DNA from: Lachnospiraceae bacterium
Lineage (GTDB): Bacteria > Bacillota > Clostridia > Lachnospirales > Lachnospiraceae
Assembly (NCBI GenBank): GCA_024696005.1
Contig: JAILHF010000036.1
Location: 1 to 62,840, forward strand
Direction: 5' to 3'
DNA length: 62,840 bases
Below, in pieces: positions 8,446 through 18,497 of the stretch. The notes under the pieces are model-generated. The model was not told the origin of the DNA. It made no database searches and saw nothing but the letters and a program-made list of their open reading frames with translations. How positions within the stretch are numbered: the first letter of the stretch is position 1; each line of letters opens with the position of its first letter. A program made the position numbers and the translations under genes.

Positions 8446-10257
8446 ATGGATTTTTCGGATAAATTCAGGGAAATGAAAAAAGCTGCCGAGGAGAGGATAA
8501 AGTTCCTCAGCGGAAAGCTGAACATAACACAGGCGGCAGAAGCGGAACCGCTTACGGAAGAGGCGCCCGCTTCGGGGAGAACGCAGGTTTCGGAAGCGCC
8601 GGAAACGCAGCCCGCGGAAGAAGCCGTAACGCAGGACCCCGCGCCGCAAATTCCGCAGGCAGCAGAGGAAGCGCCCGTACGGAAGGCGGCCGGAAGCGAA
8701 GCCGGGAAAGAAACCGGCATGCTTGCAGAAGAGCTGGTGGAGGAGATCAACGCCCAGGAGCTGAACGACGAGCTGATGCTTGCTCATCTGCGGCGGTACC
8801 AGCAGTTCGGTGCAAAATACATCGTGAACCGAAAACATGCCCTGCTCGGAGATGAGATGGGGCTGGGCAAGACGATACAGGCCCTGGCCGTGATGGCGCA
8901 TCTGGCCTGGAGCGGGAAGCGGCGCTTTCTGGTGGTATGCCCTCTGAGCGTGATGGTCAACTGGGTCAGGGAGATCGAAAGGCATTCGCAGCTGGAAGCG
9001 GTCGCGATCCACGGGAACGACCGCGGGGAGGAATTCACGCTCTGGAAGGAGCAGTGCCCGGTCGGCGTTACCAGCTTTGAGACGCTTGAGCGCCTGCCGC
9101 TGAACGAAGTCAAAGCCCTGGACCTGATCGTGGTGGATGAGGCCCATAATGTCAAGAACGCGAAGGCCAAGCGCACGCAGAACGTTCTGCTTCTGGTGCA
9201 GCGTTCCGAACGGGTGCTCTACATGACGGGAACGCCGCTCGAGAACCGGGTGGAGGAGATGCGCTTTCTGATCGAGAGCATCGACCACGCCCTGGGGACG
9301 AAGCTCAGACTGCTTCCCGCTGTGGCGGACGAGACCTTCCGCAGGACCATCGCGCAGGTCTATCTGAGGCGGGGGCGGGAGGAAGTCCTCGGGGAACTGC
9401 CCGAGCTGATCGAATCGGAAGAATGGCTGGAGATGACCGCAGCCGAAAAGGAAGCTTACAAAAAGAGTCTCCGGAAACAGAACTTCATGGCGGTGCGCCG
9501 TATCTCCTGGGATACGGGAGAGCAGAGCAGCAAGCTGAACCGCCTTTGCGAACTGGTGGAAGAGGCCGTGGAGGACGGACGACGCGTTCTGGTCTTTTCC
9601 TATTTTCTGGATACCCTTCAGATGGTCGCGGATGCGCTGGGAGACCTGTGCATCGGCCGGATCGACGGGAGCATTCCCGCGGCGGAGCGCCAGGGACTGG
9701 TGGACCGCTTCGGGGCCTGCCGCAAGGGAGCGGTGCTTCTGGGACAGGTGACGGCTGCGGGGGTGGGACTCAATATCCAGGCGGCCAGCGTGGTGATCTT
9801 TTGCGAGCCCCAGCTGAAGCCCTCGATGGAGGAGCAGGCGATCGCCCGGGCCTACCGCATGGGGCAGGAGCGCGGCGTGACCGTGTATCGCCTGCTGATG
9901 AAAGACAGCATCGATGAGCGCATCATGCAGATCCTCAAGGAAAAGCAGGAGATCTTTGACCGCTATGCGGATCATTCCGTGGTCGGGGATGAGGACCTGC
10001 AGCAGAATAAGCAGGCTTACCTGAAAGAACTGATGGAGGAAGAGCTGCGCAGGCTGGAAGGAAAGAACGCCGCGGAGAGCGGGGAAGGAGCCGAAGAGTC
10101 TCAGACAGGGGAAGAAAACGTCGCGGGGGGCGCCGAAGCGCAGGACGGTGGCCCGGAGCAGATCCCGGAAGAAAAGGAAGAAGCGGAGAGTACGAACGGT
10201 AAGCCGGAAGAGCACGAACGGCAAGCCGAAGAAATTGACGATACGGACGCTTCGTAA
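8446..10257 (+). CDS. SNF2-family DNA-dependent ATPase/helicase-like protein (603 aa)
   Basis: A Swi2/Snf2-type superfamily 2 ATPase, probably cytoplasmic and acting on DNA-protein complexes. Residues 1-about 95 are acidic, Ala/Pro/Glu-rich and probably disordered. The ATPase core has motif I GDEMGLGKT (residues 135-143), motif II DEAH (231-234) and motif III MTGTPLENR. The second RecA lobe has LVFSYFLDTLQ, GQVTAAGVGLNIQAAS and motif VI ARAYRMGQ (467-474). The C-terminal 80 residues are again acidic and low-complexity. It lacks an N-terminal SWIM zinc motif and any nuclease domain. No restriction or defence genes are adjacent, so a specific role cannot be assigned. Confidence 0.93.
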   Translation: MDFSDKFREMKKAAEERIKFLSGKLNITQAAEAEPLTEEAPASGRTQVSEAPETQPAEEAVTQDPAPQIPQAAEEAPVRKAAGSEAGKETGMLAEELVEEINAQELNDELMLAHLRRYQQFGAKYIVNRKHALLGDEMGLGKTIQALAVMAHLAWSGKRRFLVVCPLSVMVNWVREIERHSQLEAVAIHGNDRGEEFTLWKEQCPVGVTSFETLERLPLNEVKALDLIVVDEAHNVKNAKAKRTQNVLLLVQRSERVLYMTGTPLENRVEEMRFLIESIDHALGTKLRLLPAVADETFRRTIAQVYLRRGREEVLGELPELIESEEWLEMTAAEKEAYKKSLRKQNFMAVRRISWDTGEQSSKLNRLCELVEEAVEDGRRVLVFSYFLDTLQMVADALGDLCIGRIDGSIPAAERQGLVDRFGACRKGAVLLGQVTAAGVGLNIQAASVVIFCEPQLKPSMEEQAIARAYRMGQERGVTVYRLLMKDSIDERIMQILKEKQEIFDRYADHSVVGDEDLQQNKQAYLKELMEEELRRLEGKNAAESGEGAEESQTGEENVAGGAEAQDGGPEQIPEEKEEAESTNGKPEEHERQAEEIDDTDAS

Positions 10258-10293
10258 TAAAATAAAGTATTACTGAAAAAAGGCAGGATTCGG

Positions 10294-12198
10294 ATGAGGG
10301 AGTATGTGATCAATTATTCGCCGGTTGGCGATCTGCTTACCGTGGCCGTCTGCATCGGCATCATTTTGCTGATGCGGGTGGCTTATGTGAGCCATACCGC
10401 AAATTTCCGGCTGTTTCGGGCATCCATTCATTCCCTGATCCTGGCGTCGCTTACAAACGTGGCCTTCCATATGATCATGGAACAGGGCAATGCGGGTGCA
10501 GCCGTTTGGTGTTATGTTTTCCGGGCGGCTTATCACGCCTGCCTCTTCACGGTCTTTCTGCTCTATGTTTTTTACGCCCTATCCCTGATGCAGGTGGAGG
10601 AACGGGTGGGGAAGGCTGTATCGACAGTTTCCGTGTTTCTGCTTGTTTTCCTGATCCTTTATGACGTTCTGGGCGAGATCTTCGGCTATTCCTTTCACAT
10701 CGGGCAGGACGGTGCGGTCACGAGAGGCTTCAACATCTTTCCCATCGGACATGCGGTCTTTACGGTGCTGCTGCTTTTGCTGATCCTGAACTATCGCAGA
10801 AGGGTCTACCACAAGGTGGTGACGGGCATCTGCAGTTCCGCGGTCCTTTCCTATCTGATGCTCATGGTACAGGGGATCTTCGGGCGGACTTCCTTTACGA
10901 CGGCCACCTTCCTGTTCCCGACCTTTGCACTCTTTTATCTGGTCCATTCCACACCCTACGATATCAACACCGGATCGGTGAGCATTAATGCTTTTTCGGA
11001 TTTCGTTCGTTATCATCACAAACGCGGGAAGCGTTTTGTGCTGGTCAGCATCCTGGTTCCCGAGTGCAATGTGAGCGGCAGAAGGATCCCCGAGGAGCTG
11101 CAGGAAAAGCTGCGTCACTTCATTCGGGAGCATTTTCCGGGCGGGGTGCTCTTCCGGCTTTCGGGCGGACATCTGATCCTTGCGGTACCGAGAGCGCGCA
11201 ATCCCGAGTTTGAAAAATGGCTGGATGTGCTGCATTCCAATTTTGAGGGAGACCGTTCGGATACAAACCTTACCTACAAGATGGTCTTTTTGGACAGCGT
11301 GGACGAGATCAGCGAGAAGAACGATTATCTGGAAATGATCGACTTCTTTGAAGACAAGGCGGATGAGAACCTTCTGACCAGTGTGGAAGAAGCCGATGTC
11401 GAGGCCTATCGGAAATACCGCTACATCGTGAAGGAACTGGCCGACATCCACGCGAAACGCGACATGTACGATCCGCGCGTGGCGGTGTACTGCCAGCCGG
11501 TCTATAACCTGCAGACTCAGAGCTATGACACAGCAGAGGCGCTGATGCGTCTGAAGCTGGAAAAATGCGGCATGGTCTTTCCGGACCAGTTCATCCCGGT
11601 GGCGGAGAAATTCAACTACATTCCCGTGCTGAGCCTGATCATCCTTTCCAAGACCTGCGCCTGCATACGTTCGCTTCTGGATGAAGGCTATTATGTGCGC
11701 AGGATCTCCGTGAACTTCTCGATGATCGATGTGCGTGAACCGGATTTTGCCGTCAATGTCAACCGCGTGGTCGCCGAGAACAACATCCCTTACGACAAGG
11801 TGGCCCTCGAACTGACGGAGAGCCAGAACGAGAAGGATTTCCGCCTGGTCAAGGAGAGGATCGAAGAACTGAAGGGCAGCGGGATGAAGTTCTATCTGGA
11901 CGATTTTGGCACGGGCTATTCATCCTTCGAGCGCATCGTGGAGCTGCCCTTTGACATCATCAAGTTTGACCGCTCGCTCGTGATCGCGAGCGCAACGGAT
12001 ATCAAGGCGGAGACGATGGTGGACTATCTGGCCCATATGTTCAGCGACATGAATTATTCGGTCCTTTATGAGGGAATCGAGGATGAGACGGACGAGGAAC
12101 GATGTGCCCGCATGTGTGCGAAATACCTGCAGGGCTACAAGTATTCCAAGCCGATCCCCATCGAAAAACTGACGGAATATTTTTCCAAAGAGAAATAA
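10294..12198 (+). CDS. Membrane-anchored EAL-domain c-di-GMP phosphodiesterase (634 aa)
   Basis: The N-terminal 230 residues carry about seven hydrophobic segments, resembling a 7TM sensor. Residues of about 240-375 form a soluble linker where a GGDEF-like fold would be expected but no GGDEF motif is present. Residues of about 385-634 are an EAL domain. All usual catalytic positions appear kept: E415 (EAL), N474 (ISVNFS), E506 (LELTES), D536/D537 (DDFG), K557 (IIKFD), E593 (EGIE) and Q613 (QGYKYSKP). It should hydrolyse c-di-GMP to pGpG. It starts 36 bases after the SNF2 gene, and metH follows after 22 bases. Confidence 0.93.
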   Translation: MREYVINYSPVGDLLTVAVCIGIILLMRVAYVSHTANFRLFRASIHSLILASLTNVAFHMIMEQGNAGAAVWCYVFRAAYHACLFTVFLLYVFYALSLMQVEERVGKAVSTVSVFLLVFLILYDVLGEIFGYSFHIGQDGAVTRGFNIFPIGHAVFTVLLLLLILNYRRRVYHKVVTGICSSAVLSYLMLMVQGIFGRTSFTTATFLFPTFALFYLVHSTPYDINTGSVSINAFSDFVRYHHKRGKRFVLVSILVPECNVSGRRIPEELQEKLRHFIREHFPGGVLFRLSGGHLILAVPRARNPEFEKWLDVLHSNFEGDRSDTNLTYKMVFLDSVDEISEKNDYLEMIDFFEDKADENLLTSVEEADVEAYRKYRYIVKELADIHAKRDMYDPRVAVYCQPVYNLQTQSYDTAEALMRLKLEKCGMVFPDQFIPVAEKFNYIPVLSLIILSKTCACIRSLLDEGYYVRRISVNFSMIDVREPDFAVNVNRVVAENNIPYDKVALELTESQNEKDFRLVKERIEELKGSGMKFYLDDFGTGYSSFERIVELPFDIIKFDRSLVIASATDIKAETMVDYLAHMFSDMNYSVLYEGIEDETDEERCARMCAKYLQGYKYSKPIPIEKLTEYFSKEK

Positions 12199-12220
12199 TA
12201 CGGTAACAGAGGAGAGTGAC

Positions 12221-14722
12221 ATGAATATCCTGGAAAAGATGCAGGAAGGTTTTACCTGGTTTGACGGCGGCTGCGGAACGATACTGCAGGCGGCGGGGCT
12301 TCAGCCCGGAGAGCTGCCGGAGCGCTGGAACATGAGCCATGCCGATGTGATCCGCGGGATGCATTTCGATTATCTGCTGGCAGGAGTCAACATCTTAAAG
12401 ACCAATACCTTCGGCGCAAACTGCATGAAGTTTTCCGAAGAGGGGGAACTGGAGACCATCATCCGTGCGGCGATCGGAAACGCGAGAGCGGCGGTCGCGG
12501 CAGCGGAGAGCGGGCAGGAGATCGCGGGAAGGAGCGGCTCCGACTTTTCCCGCGTCGCGAAGGAGCATTATGTGGCCCTGGATGTGGGACCGCTCGGAAA
12601 GCTCCTTAAGCCCCTCGGGGATCTGGATTTTGAGGATGCGTACCGGACCTTTCTGCGTACCGTAGAGATCGGAACGGCAGAGGGGGCGGACCTGATCCTG
12701 ATCGAGACCATGAACGACATCTACGAGGCCAAGGCGGCTGTGCTTGCGGCAAAGGAGAGCGGACTGCCGGTGTTCCTGACCACGGCCTATGACGAAAGCG
12801 CCAAGCTTCTGACCGGCGCGGATCCCAGAAGTGTTGTGGCGGTCGCGGAAGGCCTGGGCGTGGATGCCGTGGGTGTCAACTGCAGCCTGGGGCCTGAAGA
12901 GATGATGGGCATCGTGGACGAACTGGCCGCATACGCTTCCGTCCCCGTGATCGTCAATCCCAATGCCGGCCTTCCCAGGACGGAGGGGGGACGGACGGTC
13001 TATGACGTCACTCCTGATCTGTTTGCAAAGTCCATGATAAAGATCGCGTCAAAGGGAGCAAGAGTGCTCGGCGGCTGCTGCGGGACGACCCCTGCGCACA
13101 TCGGGGCAATGATCACGGAAGTGAAGAAGATGACGCCGCTGCCTCTTTCGGAAAAGGAATATTCGCTGATCACCTCCTATACCCATGCGGTGGAATTCGG
13201 AAAGAAGCCCATTCTGATCGGGGAGCGCATCAATCCGACGGGAAAGAAGCGCTTCAAGGAAGCACTGCGCGCCCACGACATGGACTATATCCTGCAGCAG
13301 GGGCTTTTGCAGCAGGACCAGCACGCGGATGTGCTGGATGTGAACGTCGGCCTGCCCGAGATCGATGAGGCCGGCATGATGGAAGAGGTGGTCGGGGAGC
13401 TGCAGGCTGTCTGCGATCTGCCGCTTCAGATCGATACGACCGATCCGGTCGCCATGGAGAGGGCGCTTCGCCGCTATAACGGCAAGCCCATGATCAATTC
13501 GGTGAACGGTAAGGCAGAGGTCATGGAGCAGGTGTTCCCGCTCGCGAAGAAATACGGCGGCCTGATCGTGGCCCTGACCATAGATGAGGAAGGGATTCCC
13601 GCCACGGCGGAAGGGCGCGTGGCGATCGCGGAACGTATTTATGCGAAGGCTGCGGAATACGGTATCAAAAGAAAGGATCTGATCATCGATCCGCTTGCGA
13701 TGAGCATCAGCGCCGAGGCGGAATCGGCAAAGGTGACACTGGAAGCGCTCCGGCTCATCCGTGAAAAGCTCGGCGGTCTTACTTCGCTGGGTGTTTCCAA
13801 CATCTCCTTCGGCCTGCCCAAGAGGGATCTGGTGAATGCCGCTTTCTTTACAATGGCGATGCAGAACGGGCTCTCGGCGGCGATCATGAACCCCGCTTCG
13901 ATGGAGATGATGAAATCCTATTACGGATTCTGCGCGCTGCAGGCTCTGGACGAGAACTGCACGGATTACATCGCGTTTACCGAGACCTATGAGGAAAGCC
14001 TTCCTGCGGCGGCAGCAGCAGGGGATGCGGGAAAGAAAACGGCACCGGCAGCAGGCGCGGCCTATGACGCGATCGAGGACAAGAGCTTGATCCCGCTGGT
14101 AGAGTCGATCGTGAAGGGCCTTAAGGACAGGGCCGGAGCGATCACAAAGGAAATGCTGGAGGCGGGGCGCAGCTCCATGGATCTGATCGACGGCGCGCTT
14201 ATCCCGGCTCTGGACATCGTGGGGAAAGGCTTTGAGGAAAAGCGGGTCTTTCTGCCGCAGCTGCTCATGAGCGCCGATGCGGCCGGCGGGGCTTTTGACG
14301 AGATCCGCGCGCGCATGCGGGACAGCGGGGCGGAGCAGGAGATCAAGGGACGGATGATCCTGGCTACCGTGAAGGGGGACATCCATGACATCGGAAAGAA
14401 TATCGTGAAGGTCCTTTTGGAGAACTACGGTTTCGAGGTCATCGACCTGGGCAAGGATGTGCCGCCCGAGCTGATCGTGGAGACCGCAAAGAAGGAAAAC
14501 ATCCGGCTGGTGGGGCTGAGCGCCCTCATGACCACGACCGTTCCCGCGATGGAGGAAACGATACGGCAGTTGAATGCCGAACTGCCGGATTGCAGGACCG
14601 TTGTGGGCGGCGCCGTGATGACGCCGGAGTATGCAGGCATGATCCATGCGGACCGCTATTGCAAGGACGCCATGGAAACGGTGCGTTTCGCCGAACAGTT
14701 TTTTGCGCAGGAGGGAAAATAA
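12221..14722 (+). CDS. metH: Cobalamin-dependent methionine synthase lacking the activation domain (833 aa)
   Basis: Transfers the methyl group of 5-methyltetrahydrofolate to homocysteine through B12. The domains in order are: homocysteine-binding barrel (about 10-295) with zinc ligands C221, C286 and C287 (GGCCGTTP); pterin-binding barrel (about 315-575) with GERINPTGKKRFKEAL; helical cap (about 605-690); and B12-binding Rossmann domain (about 700-830) with DIHDIGKN, lower axial ligand His722. E. coli MetH continues with an AdoMet-binding reactivation domain; this protein ends before it, as is common in anaerobes. Reactivation would need a separate protein, not found here. ATG 12221 follows GGAGAG. 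Confidence 0.95.
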   Translation: MNILEKMQEGFTWFDGGCGTILQAAGLQPGELPERWNMSHADVIRGMHFDYLLAGVNILKTNTFGANCMKFSEEGELETIIRAAIGNARAAVAAAESGQEIAGRSGSDFSRVAKEHYVALDVGPLGKLLKPLGDLDFEDAYRTFLRTVEIGTAEGADLILIETMNDIYEAKAAVLAAKESGLPVFLTTAYDESAKLLTGADPRSVVAVAEGLGVDAVGVNCSLGPEEMMGIVDELAAYASVPVIVNPNAGLPRTEGGRTVYDVTPDLFAKSMIKIASKGARVLGGCCGTTPAHIGAMITEVKKMTPLPLSEKEYSLITSYTHAVEFGKKPILIGERINPTGKKRFKEALRAHDMDYILQQGLLQQDQHADVLDVNVGLPEIDEAGMMEEVVGELQAVCDLPLQIDTTDPVAMERALRRYNGKPMINSVNGKAEVMEQVFPLAKKYGGLIVALTIDEEGIPATAEGRVAIAERIYAKAAEYGIKRKDLIIDPLAMSISAEAESAKVTLEALRLIREKLGGLTSLGVSNISFGLPKRDLVNAAFFTMAMQNGLSAAIMNPASMEMMKSYYGFCALQALDENCTDYIAFTETYEESLPAAAAAGDAGKKTAPAAGAAYDAIEDKSLIPLVESIVKGLKDRAGAITKEMLEAGRSSMDLIDGALIPALDIVGKGFEEKRVFLPQLLMSADAAGGAFDEIRARMRDSGAEQEIKGRMILATVKGDIHDIGKNIVKVLLENYGFEVIDLGKDVPPELIVETAKKENIRLVGLSALMTTTVPAMEETIRQLNAELPDCRTVVGGAVMTPEYAGMIHADRYCKDAMETVRFAEQFFAQEGK

Positions 14723-14723
14723 C

Positions 14724-15719
14724 TTGTTCTGTTTTATCATAAACCCTGCGGCCCGTTCCGGCCGCGGACGCCGGATCTGGGAAAAGCTCAGGGAAGAACT
14801 GGATCACAAGAACGTGGAATACCGGTATTATTTCACCTCGAAGGAGCGCAGTGCCGGAAGGATCGTCAGATGCATCCTGAAGGCCAACGCCGGCACGGTA
14901 ACGGTCGTGCTGCTGGGAGGGGACGGGACGGTGAACGAGCTTCTGCAGGGCGTGGCAGCCAGCGGGGAAGACTGCTTCGAGCGCCTGCGGCTCGGTTATA
15001 TCCCGACGGGATCGGCCAGCGACCTGGCAAGGGCATTGGAGCTTCCGGCAAACCAGCTGGAGGGCCTGCGGCGCATCCTTGCCGCCGGCGACGGACACAT
15101 CTCCTATGTGGACGGGACCTCCGCAGCCAGGGAGCGGAGCACGGATCTGGGCGTGCTGGAATACCTTGATGCGGAGAAGAAGGAATACAACGGGCGCAAA
15201 CGCTATTTCGCGGTCAGTGCCGGCATGGGCTTTGATGCGGCTGTCTGCGCGGAGGCTTCGGTTTCCGCGACAAAGAAGGCCTTGAACCGCATCGGCCTGG
15301 GGGGCCTGTCCTACGGATTCATCTGCGTAAAACGCCTGCTCGGGGCACCGCGCACGGACTGCACGGTCATCATGGACCGGAAGGAAGCCATCAGCGCGCA
15401 TGACTGCCTTTTCGTGACGGTCATGAACAACCGCTTTCAGGGCGGCGGCGTGATGTTCGCGCCGGAAGCGGTGAGCAACGACGGAATGCTGGATCTGTGC
15501 TTCACCGACCGGATCAGCCGTGGCAAGGTGCTGATCACTTTCCCGAAGGCGTACAGCGGCAGCCATGTGGGCACGAAGGGCATCATCCTGAAGCGTGCGA
15601 AAGAAGCAAGGATCGCGGCCACGGGCTACCTGTGGGTGCATACGGACGGAGAGGTGAAGACAAAGGCAAAGGAGGTCTCGATCCGCTGCCTGCCCGGGAA
15701 GCTGCGTCTGCTGCTGTAG
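14724..15719 (+). CDS. Diacylglycerol/lipid kinase-like protein (331 aa), TTG start
   Basis: DAGK catalytic-domain protein of the YegS/DgkB/BmrU type, which phosphorylates diacylglycerol or related lipids with ATP. It shows the N-terminal FCFIINPAARSGRG, the nucleotide-binding LLGGDGTVNELLQG, and GYIPTGSASDLAR. The start is TTG 14724, two bases after the metH stop, with AGGAGGG at 14709-14715 at ideal spacing. Upstream ATG codons in this frame lie inside metH and lack such a site. Translational coupling to metH is likely. A second, shorter paralogue lies at 19963-20856; the true lipid substrate of either is unknown. Confidence 0.9.
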   Translation: MFCFIINPAARSGRGRRIWEKLREELDHKNVEYRYYFTSKERSAGRIVRCILKANAGTVTVVLLGGDGTVNELLQGVAASGEDCFERLRLGYIPTGSASDLARALELPANQLEGLRRILAAGDGHISYVDGTSAARERSTDLGVLEYLDAEKKEYNGRKRYFAVSAGMGFDAAVCAEASVSATKKALNRIGLGGLSYGFICVKRLLGAPRTDCTVIMDRKEAISAHDCLFVTVMNNRFQGGGVMFAPEAVSNDGMLDLCFTDRISRGKVLITFPKAYSGSHVGTKGIILKRAKEARIAATGYLWVHTDGEVKTKAKEVSIRCLPGKLRLLL

Positions 15720-15782
15720 GAACAGGAAAACGATGCGGCACGAAAAAGGCCGCTAAAAAAGGAAGGGAGATAAAGAAAGACA

Positions 15783-16880
15783 ATGGATCTGAAATTGCGT
15801 GACAGAAAGGAATGCAGGTTTGATGCGGTATCACTGGGAGAGATCATGCTGCGTCTCGATCCCGGCGAGGGGCGGATCCGCACCGCCCGCGAATTCAAGG
15901 CATGGGAGGGCGGCGGCGAGTATAACGTCATCCGCGGCCTGCATAAATGCTTTGGCCTGCACACGGCCGTCATCACAGCCTTCGCGGATAACGAGGTGGG
16001 CCTGCTGATGAAGGATCTGATCGAGCAGGGCGGTGTGGATACCTCCCTGATCTACTGGAAAAAGACCGACGGCATCGGCCGGATCTGCCGCAACGGCCTG
16101 AACTTTACGGAAAGGGGCTTCGGGATCCGCGGAGCGGTCGGCTGTTCCGACCGTGCGAATACGGCGATCTCCCAGGCCGGACCGGAGGATTTTGATTTTG
16201 AGCACATCTTCGGGGAACTGGGCGTGCGCTGGCTGCATACGGGCGGCATTTACGCGGCGCTGTCCGAGAAGAGCTGCGAAACGGTCATTGCCGCGTGCAA
16301 GGCGGCCAAGAAATACGGGACGATCGTCTCTTATGACCTGAATTACCGACCTTCCATGTGGAGTGCGATCGGCGGACAGGCGAAGGCGCAGGAAGTGAAC
16401 CGCGAAGTTGCGAAGTATGTGGACGTGATGATCGGAAACGAGGAGGACTTCACGGCCTGCCTCGGTTTCGGGATCGAAGGAAACGATGAGAACTTAAAGG
16501 AGCTGAACATCGACGGTTACCGCAAGATGATCGGTGAGGCCGCGAAGGCCTATCCGAATTTCAAGGCCGTGGCGACCACGCTCAGGACCGTGAAGACGGC
16601 TACCGTCAACGACTGGAAGGCGATCTGCTGGGCGGACGGCGAGATCTTCATGTCCAAGGAATACAACGGACTCGAGATCCTCGACCGTGTCGGCGGCGGC
16701 GATTCCTTTGCTTCCGGCCTGGTATACGGACTGATGACGACGCAGGACGCGGAAAAGGCCGTCAATTACGGAGCGGCCCACGGCGCACTGGCCATGACCA
16801 CACCGGGCGACACCTCGATGGCAAGCCTGTCGGAAGTGGAAGCGATCATGGGCGGCGCAGGTGCCCGCGTAAAACGCTGA
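15783..16880 (+). CDS. kdgK: PfkB-family sugar kinase, probably 2-keto-3-deoxygluconate kinase (365 aa)
   Basis: Ribokinase/PfkB fold with LGEIMLRLDPGEG at the N-terminus and the C-terminal signature DRVGGGDSFASG, in which GGGD takes the place of the usual GAGD anion hole and catalytic Asp. It should phosphorylate 2-keto-3-deoxygluconate to KDPG. The specificity rests on overall resemblance and on the partner gene uxaC, which starts 12 bases downstream in the glucuronate pathway. The intermediate genes (uxuA, uxuB, aldolase) are absent from this window. The N-terminus is slightly longer than typical, and the insert around residues 225-245 fits the Firmicutes form. Confidence 0.88.
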   Translation: MDLKLRDRKECRFDAVSLGEIMLRLDPGEGRIRTAREFKAWEGGGEYNVIRGLHKCFGLHTAVITAFADNEVGLLMKDLIEQGGVDTSLIYWKKTDGIGRICRNGLNFTERGFGIRGAVGCSDRANTAISQAGPEDFDFEHIFGELGVRWLHTGGIYAALSEKSCETVIAACKAAKKYGTIVSYDLNYRPSMWSAIGGQAKAQEVNREVAKYVDVMIGNEEDFTACLGFGIEGNDENLKELNIDGYRKMIGEAAKAYPNFKAVATTLRTVKTATVNDWKAICWADGEIFMSKEYNGLEILDRVGGGDSFASGLVYGLMTTQDAEKAVNYGAAHGALAMTTPGDTSMASLSEVEAIMGGAGARVKR

Positions 16881-16892
16881 GGGGGTGCGAAG

Positions 16893-18329
16893 ATGAAGAC
16901 TTTTATGGACAAAGATTTCATGCTGCAGAACCAGACGGCAAAGCACCTCTTTCACGGATATGCGGAGAGCCTGCCGATCATTGACTACCATTGCCATATC
17001 TCCCCGCAGGAGATCTGCGAGGACAGGCGTTACGAGAATATCGCCCAGATCTGGCTGGGCGGGAGAAACCCGGACGGGAGCTGCTACGGGGATCATTACA
17101 AGTGGCGCCTGATGCGTTCGAACGGTGTGCCGGAGAGCGCGGTGACCGGAGACGCGGAGCCTTTCGAAAAGTTTCTGGCCTTCGCCGGGACGCTGGAGGC
17201 CGCGATCGGCAATCCGATGTATCACTGGTCGCATCTGGAGCTTCAGAAGTATTTCGGGATCGAAGAGCCGCTGACGCGTGAGAGCGCGAAACGGATCTGG
17301 GAACAGACCTCCGAGATGCTGAAGAACGACGAAAGCCTGTCGGCACGCGGCATCATCCGCCGGTCCAACGTGAAGTTTGTCGGGACGACCGACGATCCCA
17401 CGGACAGCCTGGAATGGCATGAAAAACTGGCGAAGGAGGATACGGGCTTCATGGTGCGCCCTTCCTTCCGCCCGGATAAAGCGGTCAACATCACGAAGGA
17501 CGGCTTTGCCGATTACATCAAAAAGCTCGCCCGGAGTGTGGGAAAGGAGAGCCTGGATACGGCGGTCGAGGTGTGCGATGCGCTCTGCAAACGGCTCGAT
17601 CATTTTGCGGCCCACGGCTGCAAGGCTTCCGATCACGGACTGGATTACGTGATGTTCCGGAAGGGGACGGCAGAGGAGGCGGACGCCGCTTTCCGGAAGG
17701 CCATGCGCGGGGAAGCGCTTGACAAACGCGAAGCCGAGATCTATCAGACCTTTGTGCTGTTGCGCCTGGCGAGGGAATACCATGCGCGCGGCATCGTGAT
17801 GGAGATCCATTTCTCCTGCTCGCGCAACGTAAACAGCCGGATGTTTAAGGCTATCGGTCCGGACACGGGCTATGACATGATCGCAAAGAGCAACTGCTTC
17901 AATGAGCTGGCGGCGTTTTTCTCCGAACTCGATGAGAGCGGGGAACTGCCCCGGACGATCGTTTTCTCGCTGGACCAGAACGATCTGAACCAGATCGCGA
18001 CCTGTCTGGGAGCCTTCCAGTCGGAGGAGATCCCGGGAAAGATGCAGCTCGGGGCGGCCTGGTGGTTTCTGGATTCCCGCGACGGGATGGAGGCGCAGAT
18101 GCGTGCCCTCGGAAACCTGGGGCTTCTGGGAAATTTCGTCGGGATGCTCACGGATTCCCGCTCGCTCCTTTCCTACACGCGGCACGACTATTTCCGCAGG
18201 ATCGCCTGCAACCTGATCGGCCGCTGGGTGGAGGACGGGGAGTACCCGAATGACGAGAAGAGCCTGAAACGCATCGTCGAAGGGATCTCGTATTACAACG
18301 CCGTGCGTTATTTCGGGATAGAGCTGTAA
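16893..18329 (+). CDS. uxaC: Glucuronate isomerase (478 aa)
   Basis: UxaC of the amidohydrolase superfamily converts D-glucuronate to D-fructuronate, and galacturonate to tagaturonate. The length is normal. Diagnostic parts are the metal-binding IIDYHCHISPQEI, the region from ENIAQIWL to DHYKWRLMRSNG, NVKFVGTTDDPTDSLEWH, GIVMEIHFSC, and the C-terminal LTDSRSLLSYTRHDYFRRI. GGGGGTGCG precedes ATG 16893. Together with the upstream KDG kinase it forms part of hexuronate catabolism, which suggests use of plant or host glucuronides. Confidence 0.97.
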   Translation: MKTFMDKDFMLQNQTAKHLFHGYAESLPIIDYHCHISPQEICEDRRYENIAQIWLGGRNPDGSCYGDHYKWRLMRSNGVPESAVTGDAEPFEKFLAFAGTLEAAIGNPMYHWSHLELQKYFGIEEPLTRESAKRIWEQTSEMLKNDESLSARGIIRRSNVKFVGTTDDPTDSLEWHEKLAKEDTGFMVRPSFRPDKAVNITKDGFADYIKKLARSVGKESLDTAVEVCDALCKRLDHFAAHGCKASDHGLDYVMFRKGTAEEADAAFRKAMRGEALDKREAEIYQTFVLLRLAREYHARGIVMEIHFSCSRNVNSRMFKAIGPDTGYDMIAKSNCFNELAAFFSELDESGELPRTIVFSLDQNDLNQIATCLGAFQSEEIPGKMQLGAAWWFLDSRDGMEAQMRALGNLGLLGNFVGMLTDSRSLLSYTRHDYFRRIACNLIGRWVEDGEYPNDEKSLKRIVEGISYYNAVRYFGIEL

Positions 18330-18335
18330 CGAACG

Positions 18336-18497
18336 TAGCGGGAGGGCATCATGTGTTCAGCTCCGGGACCCTATCGGACCTCCGGCATCGAAGCATAGCG
18401 GGAGGGCATCATGTGTTCAGCTCCGGGACCCTATCGGACCTCCGGGCATCGAAGCATAGCGGGAGGGCATCATGTGTTCAGCTCCGGGACCCTATCG
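18336..18497. repeat. Tandem repeat of 60/61-base units (2.7 copies)
   Basis: Unit 1 18336-18395, unit 2 18396-18456, partial unit 3 18457-18497. Each starts TAGCGGGAGGGCATCATG and contains TTCAGCTCCGGGACCCTATC. Units 1 and 2 differ by one inserted G. The 60/61 alternation breaks any reading frame, so it is non-coding. It lies right behind uxaC and ahead of the glyA promoter. Confidence 0.95.

Noticed and set aside
7831-10224. 797-residue minus-strand frame
   Set aside because: Antisense to the membrane protein and SNF2 genes; Leu/His/Arg-rich composition typical of a shadow frame.
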